Shown here one piece after another: positions 8,517-19,655 of a DNA stretch of 64,000 nt (the stretch's first letter is position 1; each line of letters opens with the position of its first letter). This stretch comes from Kaistia sp. 32K (lineage in GTDB: Bacteria > Pseudomonadota > Alphaproteobacteria > Rhizobiales > Kaistiaceae): assembly GCF_016629525.1 (NCBI RefSeq), contig NZ_AP024269.1:1984001-2048000 (forward strand), in the 5' to 3' direction. The position numbers and the translations under genes are program-made. The notes beneath the pieces are model-generated. The model was not told the DNA's origin. It searched no databases and saw only the letters and a list, made by a program, of their open reading frames with translations.

Positions 8517-9536
8517 ATGACGGATGTGAAACGAGAAGCGGCGGAAAGCGCGGGCTTCGACCTGTTCGGGGTGCTGGCGCGGTTTGCGCCGCTGATCTTC
8601 CTGATCGCCCTGATGATCATCTTCGCGGTGCTCGAGCCGCGCTTCATGTCGTCGATCAACCTGTTCAACGTCATGCGGCAGGTCTCGATCACCGGCCTGC
8701 TGGCGATCGGCATGACCTTCGTCATCCTGACCGCCGGCATCGACCTTTCGGTCGGCTCGCTGCTCGCTTTCGCCGGGCTTGTCGCGGCGGCGGTCGCCAA
8801 GGGCGGCATGCAGGACCGCTTCACGGTCGGCGAGGGCGTGATCGGCTATGGCTGGCAGCTGGCGGCGCTCGCGGCGATCGCGGTCGGCGTCTGCGGCGGC
8901 CTGCTGCAGGGCCTCGCCATCACCAGGCTCCGGGTGCCGCCCTTCGTGGTGACGCTGGGCGGCATGTCGGTGTTTCGCGGCGCGGCGCTTCTGTTCGCCG
9001 CCGGCGGCCCGATCTCCGGCTTCCAGCCCGACTATACCTGGTGGGGCCAGGGCAAGATCGGCCCGGTGCCGGTTCCGGTCATCATCTTCCTGTTCGCGGC
9101 GCTGCTCGCCCACATCGCGCTCCGCTACATGCGCTATGGAAGGCAGGTCTACGCGGTCGGCGGCAATCCGGAGGCGGCGCGATTGTCCGGCCTCAACGTC
9201 AACTGGGTGATCTGCAGCGTCTACGTCATCATGGGCTTCTTTGCCGGCCTCGGCGCCTTCGTGCTGTCGGCGCGGCTGAACTCGGCCGAAGCCGTCGCCG
9301 GCACCGGCTACGAGCTCACCGTCATCGCCTCCGTCGTCATCGGCGGCACGTCGCTCTTCGGCGGCGTCGGCACGATCTTCGGCACCGTGATCGGCTCGAT
9401 CCTGATCGGCGTGCTCCTGAACGGCCTCGTGCTCATGAACGTGTCGTCCTACATCCAGCAGATCATCATCGGCGTGATCATCGTGCTGGCCGTGGCGTTC
9501 GACACCTTCGCCAAGTCGCGCCGCCGCAAGGCCTGA
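8517..9536 (+). CDS. Sugar ABC transporter permease (RbsC-like)
   Basis: The 339-residue inner-membrane protein has about ten hydrophobic helices. ILTAGIDLSVGSLLAFAGL and AVGGNPEAARLSGLNV are signatures of carbohydrate uptake family 2 permeases; the latter is the cytoplasmic loop that docks with the ATPase. AAGGA lies ahead of the ATG. It is the last gene of the three-gene importer and is followed by a hairpin. Confidence 0.93.
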   Translation: MTDVKREAAESAGFDLFGVLARFAPLIFLIALMIIFAVLEPRFMSSINLFNVMRQVSITGLLAIGMTFVILTAGIDLSVGSLLAFAGLVAAAVAKGGMQDRFTVGEGVIGYGWQLAALAAIAVGVCGGLLQGLAITRLRVPPFVVTLGGMSVFRGAALLFAAGGPISGFQPDYTWWGQGKIGPVPVPVIIFLFAALLAHIALRYMRYGRQVYAVGGNPEAARLSGLNVNWVICSVYVIMGFFAGLGAFVLSARLNSAEAVAGTGYELTVIASVVIGGTSLFGGVGTIFGTVIGSILIGVLLNGLVLMNVSSYIQQIIIGVIIVLAVAFDTFAKSRRRKA

Positions 9537-9568
9537 CATCCCGCCCTGAAGCGTTGGGAATGACGAGG

Positions 9569-9593
9569 AATGGTCGCGCCCTGCGCGGCCATT
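9569..9593 (+). terminator. Hairpin after the sugar permease gene
   Basis: AATGGTCGCG and CGCGGCCATT pair over ten bases (one G-U) around a five-base loop, 32 bases after the permease stop. The sequence after it is only weakly T-rich, so it is a probable but imperfect intrinsic terminator. Confidence 0.5.
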
Positions 9594-9735
9594 CGCGTTC
9601 TGGCTGCAGGCGCCCGGCCTTGATCACGGGAAGTCGAACACGACGGCCGCGACGGCGTGCTAGTGTCGTTACGTCACCTGCGGTCGGTGGCCGTGCGAAG
9701 CTGCGACGTTTCGAGGGGATCCGAGGGAGGATGCG

Positions 9736-10605
9736 ATGACAAAGCATGCACTGACGCGGCCGAAGGGCGCCGGCCGGCGAGTGGCCTTCGCGGCCGGGGT
9801 CGCGACGCTGCTGGCGCTCGGCCAGCCGGCCTTTGCCCAGCAGGCTGATTCAACGACCGCCGCGGCCGAACAGAACCGGAAGGAAGCGGACGAGATCGTC
9901 CAGGGCATGGCGCGCTTCGTCGGCGGCCAGCAGGACATCAGTCTCGGCTACGACAGCGAGCTCGAGGTCGTCACGCCGCAGATGGAGAAGCTCCAGTTCA
10001 ACAGTTCCGGCAAGGCGAAGATCAGCCGCCCGGACAAGTTCCGGCTGAACCGCACCGGCGGCTATGCCGATGTCGAGATGATCTATGACGGCAAGAACGT
10101 GACCGTCTTCGACAAGAACACCAACACCTATGCCAGCGAGCCCATGACCGGGCCGATCGAAGGCGTCATCGACCGGCTGCGGAGCGACTTCATGCTCGAT
10201 CTTCCCGCCGCCGACCTGCTGATCGCCGATTCCTACAGCGCGCTGATGCCCGACGTCGTCGAGGCGAAGCATATCGGCCGCGCCGTCATCGGCGACGTAA
10301 CCTGCGAGCACGTCGCCTTCCGTAATCACGACACCGACTGGCAGCTCTGGGTCGAGACCGGCGCGCAGCCGATTCCCTGCAAGATGGTGATCACCAGCAA
10401 GGCGGTTACCGGAGCGCCGCAATATTCGATCCGCTTCACCAGCTGGCACACCGGCAGCGCCTTCCCGCCGGGCACCTTCACCTTCGAGCCGCCAGCCGGC
10501 GCCAAGAAGGTCGATTTCAGCGCGCTCGCCGACATTGACGAAATCCCGGCCGGCACCGCGATGCCATCCGACGCGGTCGCGCCCAAAGCAGGAGCCAGCA
10601 AATGA
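9736..10605 (+). CDS. DUF2092 domain-containing exported protein
   Basis: The 289-residue protein has an N-terminal signal peptide ending near QPAFAQ and a domain matching DUF2092, a periplasmic family with a LolA/LppX-like predicted fold. GKAKISRPDKFRLNR, VEMIYDGKNVTVFDKNTNTY and the C-terminal FTSWHTGSAFPPGTFTFEPP are its characteristic strands. Such folds bind lipid or other hydrophobic ligands in relatives, which suggests but does not prove an envelope transport role. GGAGG precedes the ATG. The stop overlaps the start of the next gene (ATGA), so the two are translationally coupled. Confidence 0.85.
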   Translation: MTKHALTRPKGAGRRVAFAAGVATLLALGQPAFAQQADSTTAAAEQNRKEADEIVQGMARFVGGQQDISLGYDSELEVVTPQMEKLQFNSSGKAKISRPDKFRLNRTGGYADVEMIYDGKNVTVFDKNTNTYASEPMTGPIEGVIDRLRSDFMLDLPAADLLIADSYSALMPDVVEAKHIGRAVIGDVTCEHVAFRNHDTDWQLWVETGAQPIPCKMVITSKAVTGAPQYSIRFTSWHTGSAFPPGTFTFEPPAGAKKVDFSALADIDEIPAGTAMPSDAVAPKAGASK

Positions 10606-10919
10606 ACCGCACCTTGCCGATACGAGGGGCCGTCCGGGTCGCGGCGGTCGTCCTTGGCCTCGCCGCGCTCTTCCTGTCCGAGAACCCGGCGCCGCAGGCG
10701 CCCGCCTTCGGTCTGTTCAGCCGGGCGGAGGCGATCATCGGTCGTCCGCTGACGCCGCTCAGCTATGCCGGCGTCGCCCGCCGCACGACGCGCCGGGCCG
10801 TGGTCGGCGGCGCCTATGTCGGCGGAGCCTATGTCGCGGCGCCCTACGCCGTGGCCCCGCGCGCCGGCTGCGTCCGCGTCGTCGACGCCTATGGCCGGAT
10901 CTACTGGCGCTGCGTGTAG
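10602..10919 (+). CDS. Small exported protein with a Gly-Ala-Tyr-Val repeat, unknown function
   Basis: The 105-residue protein begins with a basic N-terminus and a hydrophobic stretch (VRVAAVVLGLAALFL), probably a signal sequence or anchor. A middle part of low complexity (GGAYVGGAYVAAPYAVAP) comes before a C-terminal CVRVVDAYGRIYWRCV that could form a disulphide. The start codon overlaps the stop of the DUF2092 gene, so co-expression is expected. I do not recognise a family with an assigned role. Confidence 0.7.
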   Translation: MNRTLPIRGAVRVAAVVLGLAALFLSENPAPQAPAFGLFSRAEAIIGRPLTPLSYAGVARRTTRRAVVGGAYVGGAYVAAPYAVAPRAGCVRVVDAYGRIYWRCV

Positions 10920-11003
10920 GGAACTGCCGGACTCGAGCCTTCGCTCTCCCCGGGAAGCGTTCGCAGAGCGCCGTCCCGAAGGGGGCGGGTCGGTTTGCTC
11001 CGC

Positions 11004-11153
11004 CATCATCCTGAGGTGCTTCGCGTGAGCGAAGCCTCGAAGGAGGATCCAGCGGGGCACGGCCGTTTGAACGAAGTCGGGCCCGCTGCCATTAGCGGTG
11101 CTCCCTGGACACTCCTTCGAGGCCCGGCTTCGCCGGGCACCTCAGGATGATGG
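11004..11153. repeat. Inverted pair of REP-like palindromic units (CATCATCCTGAGGTGC type)
   Basis: The first unit (11004-11052) begins CATCATCCTGAGGTGC and ends CCTCGAAGGAGG. The second (11105-11153) is its inverse, ending CACCTCAGGATGATGG. Each contains an internal hairpin with a different centre (CTTCGCGTGAGCGAAG versus CCCGGCTTCGCCGGG). Related units lie at 15629-15676 and 15743-15792. Confidence 0.85.
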
Positions 11154-11375
11154 TCGAGTTGCGATCGCGGGAGAGGGAGATTGCCTGCGTCTGATAGCGG
11201 ATCAGCGCGATCCTAATCCATGACGCCCGCCGGCCTGACCCCCCTCCCTCTGGAAGAGGGTACGTGGCCTTGCTTTGCCATGCCCTGTCCGGCGCGATCT
11301 TCGTCATCCCGGCGCGATACTCGCAGAACGCCGCCAATAACGGTGTGCTGCGATTATGCGAGGAGCCCGGATCAA

Positions 11376-11513
11376 ACCCTCACCCCAACCCTCTCCCAGA
11401 GGGAGAGGGAGTTCGCCTGCGTCCGATGGCGATGCCTATGCTCGCTGTGGCGCATCAGTAGCTAACGCGCTGGCCCAAAACCCTCTCCCTCCGGGAGAGG
11501 GTAGGGTGAGGGC
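11376..11513. repeat. Inverted pair of CTCTCCC...GGGAGAG palindromes
   Basis: CCCTCACCCCAACCCTCTCCC followed by its GGGAGAGGG partner (11376-11412) is mirrored by CCCTCTCCCTCCGGGAGAGGG followed by TAGGGTGAGGG (11477-11513). The flanking CCCTCACCC/GGGTGAGGG arms make a larger potential stem of about 138 bases. Single units of the same kind lie at 26440-26477, 33888-33914 and 39648-39680. Confidence 0.75.
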
Positions 11514-11594
11514 CTTGCTTGGCCTCTATTCTCGAGGCGTCTCAACACAACCACAGTACGCCCGTCCGGCCCGATGCAGGCCGGACCGCACGCT

Positions 11595-14522
<2,928 letters not shown>

Positions 14523-14674
14523 GTGTCGTCTGTCCAAATGGAAGGGGCCGGCGCGGCGGCGCCAAGGCCCAAATTTAGGCTATTGGCCTCTCCATACAAG
14601 GAGGCGGCCCGGATTGTCGCGGCATTCGACTGATTCACCTGACCAGATCTTGCCATTTCGACGCCGATTGTCTA

Positions 14675-14689
14675 GAACAAAAAGAGAAC
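14675..14689. promoter_or_regulatory. LexA-binding site (SOS box) between uvrA and ssb
   Basis: The sequence reads GAAC-N7-GAAC on the plus strand, which is GTTC-N7-GTTC on the uvrA strand, the direct-repeat LexA operator of alphaproteobacteria. It lies 153 bases from the uvrA start and 96 bases from the ssb start in the shared divergent region, so both genes are probably repressed by LexA and induced by DNA damage. Confidence 0.85.
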
Positions 14690-14785
14690 AGGCCGGTCTG
14701 ATGTGGACAAGGCCCGATTGGCGCGGGCGGGCCGTGTCATTTCGGGATAGTTTGGGGCCAGCAATGAGACAAGAAGGAACGGATC

Positions 14786-15292
14786 ATGGCCGGTAGCGTC
14801 AACAAGGTCATTCTGGTCGGCAATCTCGGGCGCGACCCCGAGGTTCGGCGTATGAATTCGGGCGAGTCGGTCGTCAATCTGAACATCGCGACGTCGGAAA
14901 GCTGGCGCGACAAGCAGAGCGGCGAGCGCAAGGAAAAGACCGAGTGGCATCGCGTGGTGATCTTCAACGAGAACCTCGCCAAGATCGCCGAGCAGTATCT
15001 GAAGAAGGGCTCGAAGGTTTATGTCGAGGGCCAGCTGCAGACCCGCAAGTGGCAGGACCAGTCGGGCGCCGAGAAGTTCACGACGGAAATCGTGCTGCAG
15101 CGTTTCCGTGGTGAGCTGACCCTGCTCGACGGACGCGCGGGCGGCGGCGAGCAGTCGGACTACCAGGGCGGCGGCGGCAGCGATTTCGGTCGTTCGAGCC
15201 CGCTCGAGGCCCCGCGCGGCGGCGGCCAGTCGCGCCAGCCGGCGGCCTCCTCGTCCTACGCGGCCGACCTCGACGACGACATCCCGTTCTAG
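14786..15292 (+). CDS. ssb: Single-stranded DNA-binding protein
   Basis: The 168-residue protein has an N-terminal OB fold (about 1-115) beginning [18 protein letters not shown], with [15 protein letters not shown] glycine/serine-rich flexible linker follows, and the acidic tip is DDDIPF, which recruits replication and repair proteins. The length is ordinary for the family. It diverges from uvrA, an arrangement seen in many proteobacteria, and shares a LexA box with it. A strong palindromic terminator lies beyond a repeat element downstream. Confidence 0.97.
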   Translation: MAGSVNKVILVGNLGRDPEVRRMNSGESVVNLNIATSESWRDKQSGERKEKTEWHRVVIFNENLAKIAEQYLKKGSKVYVEGQLQTRKWQDQSGAEKFTTEIVLQRFRGELTLLDGRAGGGEQSDYQGGGGSDFGRSSPLEAPRGGGQSRQPAASSSYAADLDDDIPF

Positions 15293-15311
15293 GATCGGGA
15301 AGGGCGCCCTT

Positions 15312-15432
15312 CACCTCTCCCGTGGGGAGAGGTCGACGGCCGAAGGCCGGCGGGTGAGGGCGTAGGGAACCATCCGGTGAGGCCGCAAACCCTCACCCAG
15401 ACTTCGAGCTGACCTCCCCCTTATGGAGAGGT
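15312..15432. repeat. Composite palindromic repeat, copy 1
   Basis: Two CCTCTCC...GGAGAGG palindromes flank a core containing GGGTGAGGGCGTAGGGAACC and then ATCCGGT and CCCTCACCC. A second copy with the same layout and a nearly identical core lies at 55769-55891, so this is a dispersed intergenic element resembling the BIME class. Confidence 0.8.
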
Positions 15433-15464
15433 ATGGTTCGGCGGGTTCTCGGTATCGGATATAG

Positions 15465-15498
15465 AAAAACCCGGGAAGCGGCCGCTTCCCGGGTTTTT
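15465..15498. terminator. 34-base perfect palindrome, probable bidirectional terminator
   Basis: The palindrome runs from AAAAACCCGGGAAGCGG to its exact complement ending CCCGGGTTTTT, with T-rich sequence following on both strands. It is an intrinsic terminator for ssb and would equally stop transcription coming from the alcohol dehydrogenase side. Confidence 0.9.
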
Positions 15499-15553
15499 CT
15501 TTTGTCGGCGGCTCCGCGATAGCCGTGCCCCCGGCCCGATCGACCGGCTCCAC

Positions 15554-15906
15554 CATCATCCTGAGTGTCTGGCCCGTAATGTTTGTGCGACCAGACCGAT
15601 CTCCCGGACTGCCTTCCTGAAACTCAACCATCATCCTGAGGTGCCCGGCTAAGCCGGGCCTCGAAGGAGGGTCCAGGGAACGCCTCGGATCGAGACTGCG
15701 GCGCGGATTTCGCCGGACTTCGCCTGCAACTGCAGTGCGCCGCTGGAGCCTCCTTCGAGGCTTCGCTCACGCGAAGCACCTCAGGATGATGGCGGGGCCG
15801 GTCGATCGGCCTGGAGGCTCATGGGTCTGGGCAGCCGCCGCCTAGTACCTGAACCATCAATCCAGGACCTCATTTCGAATTGCGGGCCAGACACTCAGGA
15901 TGACGG
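15554..15906. repeat. Nested inverted REP-like repeats
   Basis: The outer arms are CATCATCCTGAGTGTCTGGC at 15554 and its inverse GGGCCAGACACTCAGGATGA at 15884. The inner arms are the 48-50-base units at 15629-15676 and 15743-15792, matching the pair at 11004-11153. A degenerate relative of the outer arm lies at 39691-39710. Confidence 0.8.
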
Positions 15907-15939
15907 TCGAGCTTGAGAATTCTGCCAGCCGCCCTGCGC

Positions 15940-17067
15940 TCAGACCATCACTTCATCCAGAATGGCGCGGAATTCTTCCGCCGTCGCGGCGCGCGGGTTG
16001 GTGGCGTAGGAATGGTCGGCCAGCGCCCGCTCCACCACCCAGGGCAGTTGATCGTCGGTGACGCCGAGCGTCCGGAGGCCGGCCGGGATGCCGAGCCGGC
16101 GGTTGAGCGCGTCGAGTTCGTCGGCGAGGTCGGCCGTCTCGGCAAGCCCCATCGCCGTTGACAACCGGCGGATCTTCTCCGGCACGGTCTGCTGGTTGAA
16201 GCGCAGGATCGGCGGCATCAGGATGGCGTTGAGCGTGCCGTGATGCAGGCTCGGGCTCTTCAGCCCGCCGAGCGCGTGGCTCAACGCATGCACGGCGCCG
16301 AGGCCCTTCTGGAAGGCGAGGCCGCCCTGCAGCGCGCCCATCATCATCTCGCTGCGCGCCTCGAGATCGCTGCCGTCGTCGAAGGCGCGCCCGATGTGGT
16401 CCCAGATCCGGCGGGCGCCGTCGAGGCCGATGGCGTCGGCGACGGGATTGATGCGCGGCGACAGGAAGGTCTCGATGCAGTGCGACAGTCCGTCGAGGCC
16501 CGTCGCGGCGGTAAGGCCGCGCGGCAGGCCGAGCGTCAGCTCGGGGTCGCAGATCGCGCGCTTCGGGATCAGGTGCGGGCTGATGAAGCCGAGCTTGCGG
16601 CCGTCGTTCAGCGTCAGCAGCGCGGCGCGGCCGACCTCGGCGCCGGTGCCGGCCGTGGTCGGAACGGCGAGGATCGGCGCCACCTTGGCGCTGATGCGGG
16701 CGACGCCGCCGAAGATCGCCGCATAGGGCTCCAGCGGCCCCTCATGGGTCGCGAGCAGCGCGACGCCCTTGGCGAGATCGATCGGCGAGCCGCCGCCGAC
16801 CGCGACGACGCCGTCGCAGCCCTCGGCCTTGTAGACTTCCAGCGCGGCGAGCACGGCCGCCTCGGTCGGGTTCGTCGGAATATCGAGGAAGACGGGCGCG
16901 CCGGCGGGGATGAGGGCGGTGACGCGATCGAGCAGTCCCGACGCCTGCAGCCCGCGATCGCTGACGACGAGGGGGCGCTGCACGGCGAGCGCGGTCAGGG
17001 CATCCGGCAGAACCGACACCACGCCGGGTCCGAACTCAATCTGCGTCAGGTAGTTGATCGTGCTCAT
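15940..17067 (-). CDS. Iron-containing alcohol dehydrogenase (group III)
   Basis: The 375-residue protein has the NAD(P)-binding [14 protein letters not shown] in its N-terminal half. The metal-binding C-terminal half includes [12 protein letters not shown] and [11 protein letters not shown], whose histidines ligate the iron (or zinc) with an aspartate near residue 196. AGTGAEV matches the family. Such enzymes interconvert alcohols and aldehydes or ketones; the substrate is not evident. GGAAGAG lies ahead of the ATG. It diverges from the mug-like gene. Confidence 0.9.
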   Translation of the reverse strand: MSTINYLTQIEFGPGVVSVLPDALTALAVQRPLVVSDRGLQASGLLDRVTALIPAGAPVFLDIPTNPTEAAVLAALEVYKAEGCDGVVAVGGGSPIDLAKGVALLATHEGPLEPYAAIFGGVARISAKVAPILAVPTTAGTGAEVGRAALLTLNDGRKLGFISPHLIPKRAICDPELTLGLPRGLTAATGLDGLSHCIETFLSPRINPVADAIGLDGARRIWDHIGRAFDDGSDLEARSEMMMGALQGGLAFQKGLGAVHALSHALGGLKSPSLHHGTLNAILMPPILRFNQQTVPEKIRRLSTAMGLAETADLADELDALNRRLGIPAGLRTLGVTDDQLPWVVERALADHSYATNPRAATAEEFRAILDEVMV

Positions 17068-17223
17068 TCCGTGTCTCTTCCCTGTAGGCTCTCGCGGGCC
17101 GCGGCCCGGCGGGAGAGTGGCAGCAATGGCGGGCGAGCGACAGATGGTTTTTGCTCGCCGCGTGCATTAATCAGGGCACGACTGGACGCGGCACATCTTG
17201 CGCGAGCGAAGGGATTTCCGCCG

Positions 17224-17760
17224 ATGCCGATCTTGCCGGATGTGCTGGAGCCGGGCCTGAAAATCGTCTTCTGCGGCACGGGCGCCGGAGCGTGGTCGGC
17301 GCGCGTGGGCGCTTATTACGCCAATCCCGGCAACAAGTTCTGGCCGACGCTTCACGCAATCGGCCTGACGCCGCAGCGGATCGCGCCCGAGAATTTCCGC
17401 TCGGTGCTCGCTTTCGGCATCGGCCTGACCGACGTCGCCAAGGAGCATGTCGGCCAGGATACCGCGATCGATCTGGCGCTCGTCGACGCGGCGGCGCTGC
17501 GCGCCAAGATCGAGGCGAACGCGCCCGCAATCCTCGCCTTCACTTCGAAGCGGGCGGCGAGCCTCTATCTGGGCGAACCGACGGCGGCGATCCCCTATGG
17601 ACGGCAACAGGCGACGATCGGCGCGACGCAGATCCATGTCCTGACTTCGCCCTCCGGCCAGGCCGGACCGCACTGGTCGATCGAGCCGTGGCGCGATCTC
17701 GCCGCCGCCGCACGTCAGGCTGGACAAACCGGCCGGACTTTGCTCCTCAATGAACGATGA
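17224..17760 (+). CDS. Mug/TDG-like mismatch-specific DNA glycosylase family protein, atypical active site
   Basis: The 178-residue protein has the overall Mug pattern (VFCG..., then SARVGAYYANPGNKFWPTLH and GIGLTDVAKE), matching E. coli Mug over its N-terminal half. Motif 1, GINPG in E. coli with the water-activating Asn18, is here G18-T-G-A-G22, so the asparagine is a glycine. Motif 2 reads TSPSGQA rather than NPSGLS. The fold should excise bases from G:U/T or related lesions, but the chemistry may differ or be lost. The ATG at 17224 gives the normal N-terminus; the frame upstream is open only because of GC-rich sequence opposite the dehydrogenase gene. Confidence 0.82.
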   Translation: MPILPDVLEPGLKIVFCGTGAGAWSARVGAYYANPGNKFWPTLHAIGLTPQRIAPENFRSVLAFGIGLTDVAKEHVGQDTAIDLALVDAAALRAKIEANAPAILAFTSKRAASLYLGEPTAAIPYGRQQATIGATQIHVLTSPSGQAGPHWSIEPWRDLAAAARQAGQTGRTLLLNER

Positions 17761-17793
17761 CGTAACGGCCCGGTGGGCCGGACAGGAGACGGC

Positions 17794-18546
17794 ATGGCCG
17801 AGATTGCTTCGCTCTATCGCTACCCTGTGAAGGGCTTCTCGCCGGAGGCGCTGGAGGCCGCCGATCTGCGTCCGTTTCACCGCTTCGAGAGCGACCGCGC
17901 CTATGCGATCGAGAACGGCCCGTCCGGCTTCGATCCCGCCGCGCCGGGCCATCTGCCGAAGGCGAAATTCCTCTGCCTGATGAAGAACGCCCGGCTCGCC
18001 TCGCTCGATACGCATTTCGATTCCGAGACGCAGGTCTGGACCATCGACGGCCATGGCGATCGCTTTTCCGCCGACCTGTCGACTTCAGCCGGCCGCGCGG
18101 CGACGGAAGCGTTCCTGACCGACTTCATGGGCGACGAGCGGCGCGGGCCGCTCAAGGTGCTGTCGGCGCCGGGCCATGCCTTCACCGATGTCGGCAAGCC
18201 CTATGTGTCATTCATCAATCTCGCTTCCGTCGGGGCGATCGGCGATCTGGTCGGCAAGCCGGTCGATCCCCTGCGCTTCCGCGCCAACATCAATCTCGCG
18301 GGCCTGGAGCCCTGGCAGGAGCTCGAGTTGGTCGGCCGCGAGGCGCGGATCGGCGATGTCCGGCTGCGCTTCACCAAGCGCACGCAGCGCTGCGCCGCGA
18401 CCAATGTCGATCTCGAGACGGCGACGCGCGACCTCGATATTCCCGGCACGCTGTTGCGAAACCTCGATCACATGGATTGCGGCATCTACGCCGATGTGCT
18501 CGATGGCGGAACCATCCGGATCGGCGATGCGCTGCGGTTCGACTAG
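17794..18546 (+). CDS. MOSC domain-containing protein
   Basis: The 250-residue protein begins with an MOSC N-terminal barrel (IASLYRYPVKGFSPEAL). The MOSC domain includes FRANINLAGLEPWQEL and the cysteine-containing TQRCAATNVDLET, the conserved cysteine thought to hold sulphur or the molybdenum cofactor. Relatives include the mARC amidoxime reductases and YcbX, which reduce N-hydroxylated compounds with molybdopterin. An AGGAG-type site lies ahead of the ATG at 17794. The preceding stop is 33 bases away, so it may be co-transcribed with the glycosylase gene. Confidence 0.88.
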   Translation: MAEIASLYRYPVKGFSPEALEAADLRPFHRFESDRAYAIENGPSGFDPAAPGHLPKAKFLCLMKNARLASLDTHFDSETQVWTIDGHGDRFSADLSTSAGRAATEAFLTDFMGDERRGPLKVLSAPGHAFTDVGKPYVSFINLASVGAIGDLVGKPVDPLRFRANINLAGLEPWQELELVGREARIGDVRLRFTKRTQRCAATNVDLETATRDLDIPGTLLRNLDHMDCGIYADVLDGGTIRIGDALRFD

Positions 18547-18658
18547 CGGCGACGGCTTGGCGGTTCTCTAGATCGCTCCGTCGAAAACTCTGACGCGGCG
18601 ATGGAATCGACGTTCGACGTTCAGTAGCTTGCCGACCGAGATTCTAGCGGAGATTGTT

Positions 18659-19468
18659 GTGCGGGCTGTTGTTATCAATCTGGATCGTTCCCCGGAGCGG
18701 CTTGCGTTGTTCGGAGAGCAGGCGGAGCGGCTCGGTTTCGCCTTCGAGCGGCTCGAGGCCGTCGATGCACATGGCCGTGCGGAGACGCGCGGCCCTCTCT
18801 CAGCGGCTGAAATCGCATGCTTCGAGAGTCATCGCCGCGCCTGGCAATTGCTGGTCGACAGCGGAGAGGACTGGTTGGCGGTATTTGAGGACGATGTCTT
18901 GCTGGCGTCGCCGATCGCCAGGCTCCTAGCCTCCGATCATTGGATTCCGGACAAGACGGATCTCGTCAAACTGGAGACGTTCGACGTTCGGGTCGCGATT
19001 GCGGCGAAAGGCGCCGTCGTCGAGGGGGTGTCGCTCCACCGTTTGCAGACCACGCATTGCGGCGCCGCCGGCTACATTCTGTCGAGGCAATGCGCGATCG
19101 AACTGCTTGCAAAGACGCACAACTTCAGCGAACCCGTGGACATTGTGATGTTCAACCAGGAACATGAGGTCTGTCGAAACGTTCGGATCCTCCAGACAGT
19201 CCCCGCGGTCTGCATCCAGGAGCGCTTTATCGCGGCTCGAGCCCAGCGACCGCCAAGGACAGCCACCTTGATCCAGTTCTGGGAAAGCGATGGTTCCTTA
19301 CCGGCGCAGAGTGACAAATCCGTAGAGCGGAAGGGCGTGTTGACGCGTGTGCGGCGCGAAGTAGCGCGCGTCATACGACAGTTCAGCAATCCCGTGCGTT
19401 TGTCTCTCTTGTTTCGACGGGCCATCCGGCCATCCCGTTATCTGGTAGTTCCCTATATCGACGCGTAG
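18659..19468 (+). CDS. Glycosyltransferase family 25 protein, copy 1
   Basis: The 269-residue protein starts directly with the catalytic-domain strand VRAVVINLDRSPERL, has the acidic FEDDVLLAS metal-binding motif near residue 95, and GAAGYILSRQCA later, all hallmarks of GT25 enzymes that add galactose or other sugars to lipopolysaccharide. The start is taken as GTG at 18659 because AGCGGAG lies just upstream and because copies 2 and 3 start at the same alignment position. The basic C-terminal tail may contact the membrane. By eye the gene is less GC-rich than its neighbours, which could mean later acquisition. It is the first of three tandem relatives. Confidence 0.85.
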   Translation: MRAVVINLDRSPERLALFGEQAERLGFAFERLEAVDAHGRAETRGPLSAAEIACFESHRRAWQLLVDSGEDWLAVFEDDVLLASPIARLLASDHWIPDKTDLVKLETFDVRVAIAAKGAVVEGVSLHRLQTTHCGAAGYILSRQCAIELLAKTHNFSEPVDIVMFNQEHEVCRNVRILQTVPAVCIQERFIAARAQRPPRTATLIQFWESDGSLPAQSDKSVERKGVLTRVRREVARVIRQFSNPVRLSLLFRRAIRPSRYLVVPYIDA

Positions 19469-19655
19469 TTTTGTCGAATAGAAGACACGTCCGATATCGA
19501 ACTTTGTTGTTCGAGCGGCTGACGCGGACAATTGTCATTCGCCACTATGGTTTCGTCGAGCGCTCGGCGTTGCGCGTCCTGTCTTGTCATCCGTAAAGGG
19601 ATGCCTGAACTTCGAGCATGCGGAACGGATTTTGGTTTTGTTGGGGGAACAGGCC

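Larger units (their letters stand above)
10920..11594. other. Repeat-rich intergenic region between the small exported protein and uvrA
   Basis: This 675-base spacer between converging transcription units has no credible gene. It is largely built of palindromic repeats: an inverted pair of REP-like units (11004-11052 and 11105-11153) and an inverted pair of CTCTCCC/GGGAGAG units (11376-11412 and 11477-11513). It probably serves as the end point for transcription from both sides. Confidence 0.7.
15293..15939. other. Repeat-rich intergenic region downstream of ssb
   Basis: This 647-base spacer between the convergent ssb and alcohol dehydrogenase genes holds no credible gene. It contains a composite palindromic element (15312-15432), a 34-base perfect palindrome that should terminate transcription (15465-15498), and nested REP-like inverted repeats (15554-15906). 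Confidence 0.75.

Noticed and set aside
6899..8824. A 641-codon open frame antisense to the sugar ABC ATPase and permease
   Set aside because: Same cause: composition follows the GC-rich opposite strand, there is no ribosome site, and the sense genes are well supported.
10920..11594. A possible insertion sequence or its remnant
   Set aside because: No transposase frame and no target-site duplication can be seen; the palindromes fit non-coding REP-type repeats.
14523..14537. A TTG start five codons upstream of the uvrA ATG
   Set aside because: No ribosome binding site is present ahead of it, and UvrA proteins usually begin at or near the ATG.
16240..17223. The long upstream extension of the mug-like frame
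   Set aside because: It is antisense to the alcohol dehydrogenase gene and has no Mug similarity. The ATG at 17224 gives the normal start.
18629..18658. A TTG start ten codons upstream in glycosyltransferase copy 1
   Set aside because: The GTG at 18659 aligns with the starts of the other two copies and has a better ribosome site.
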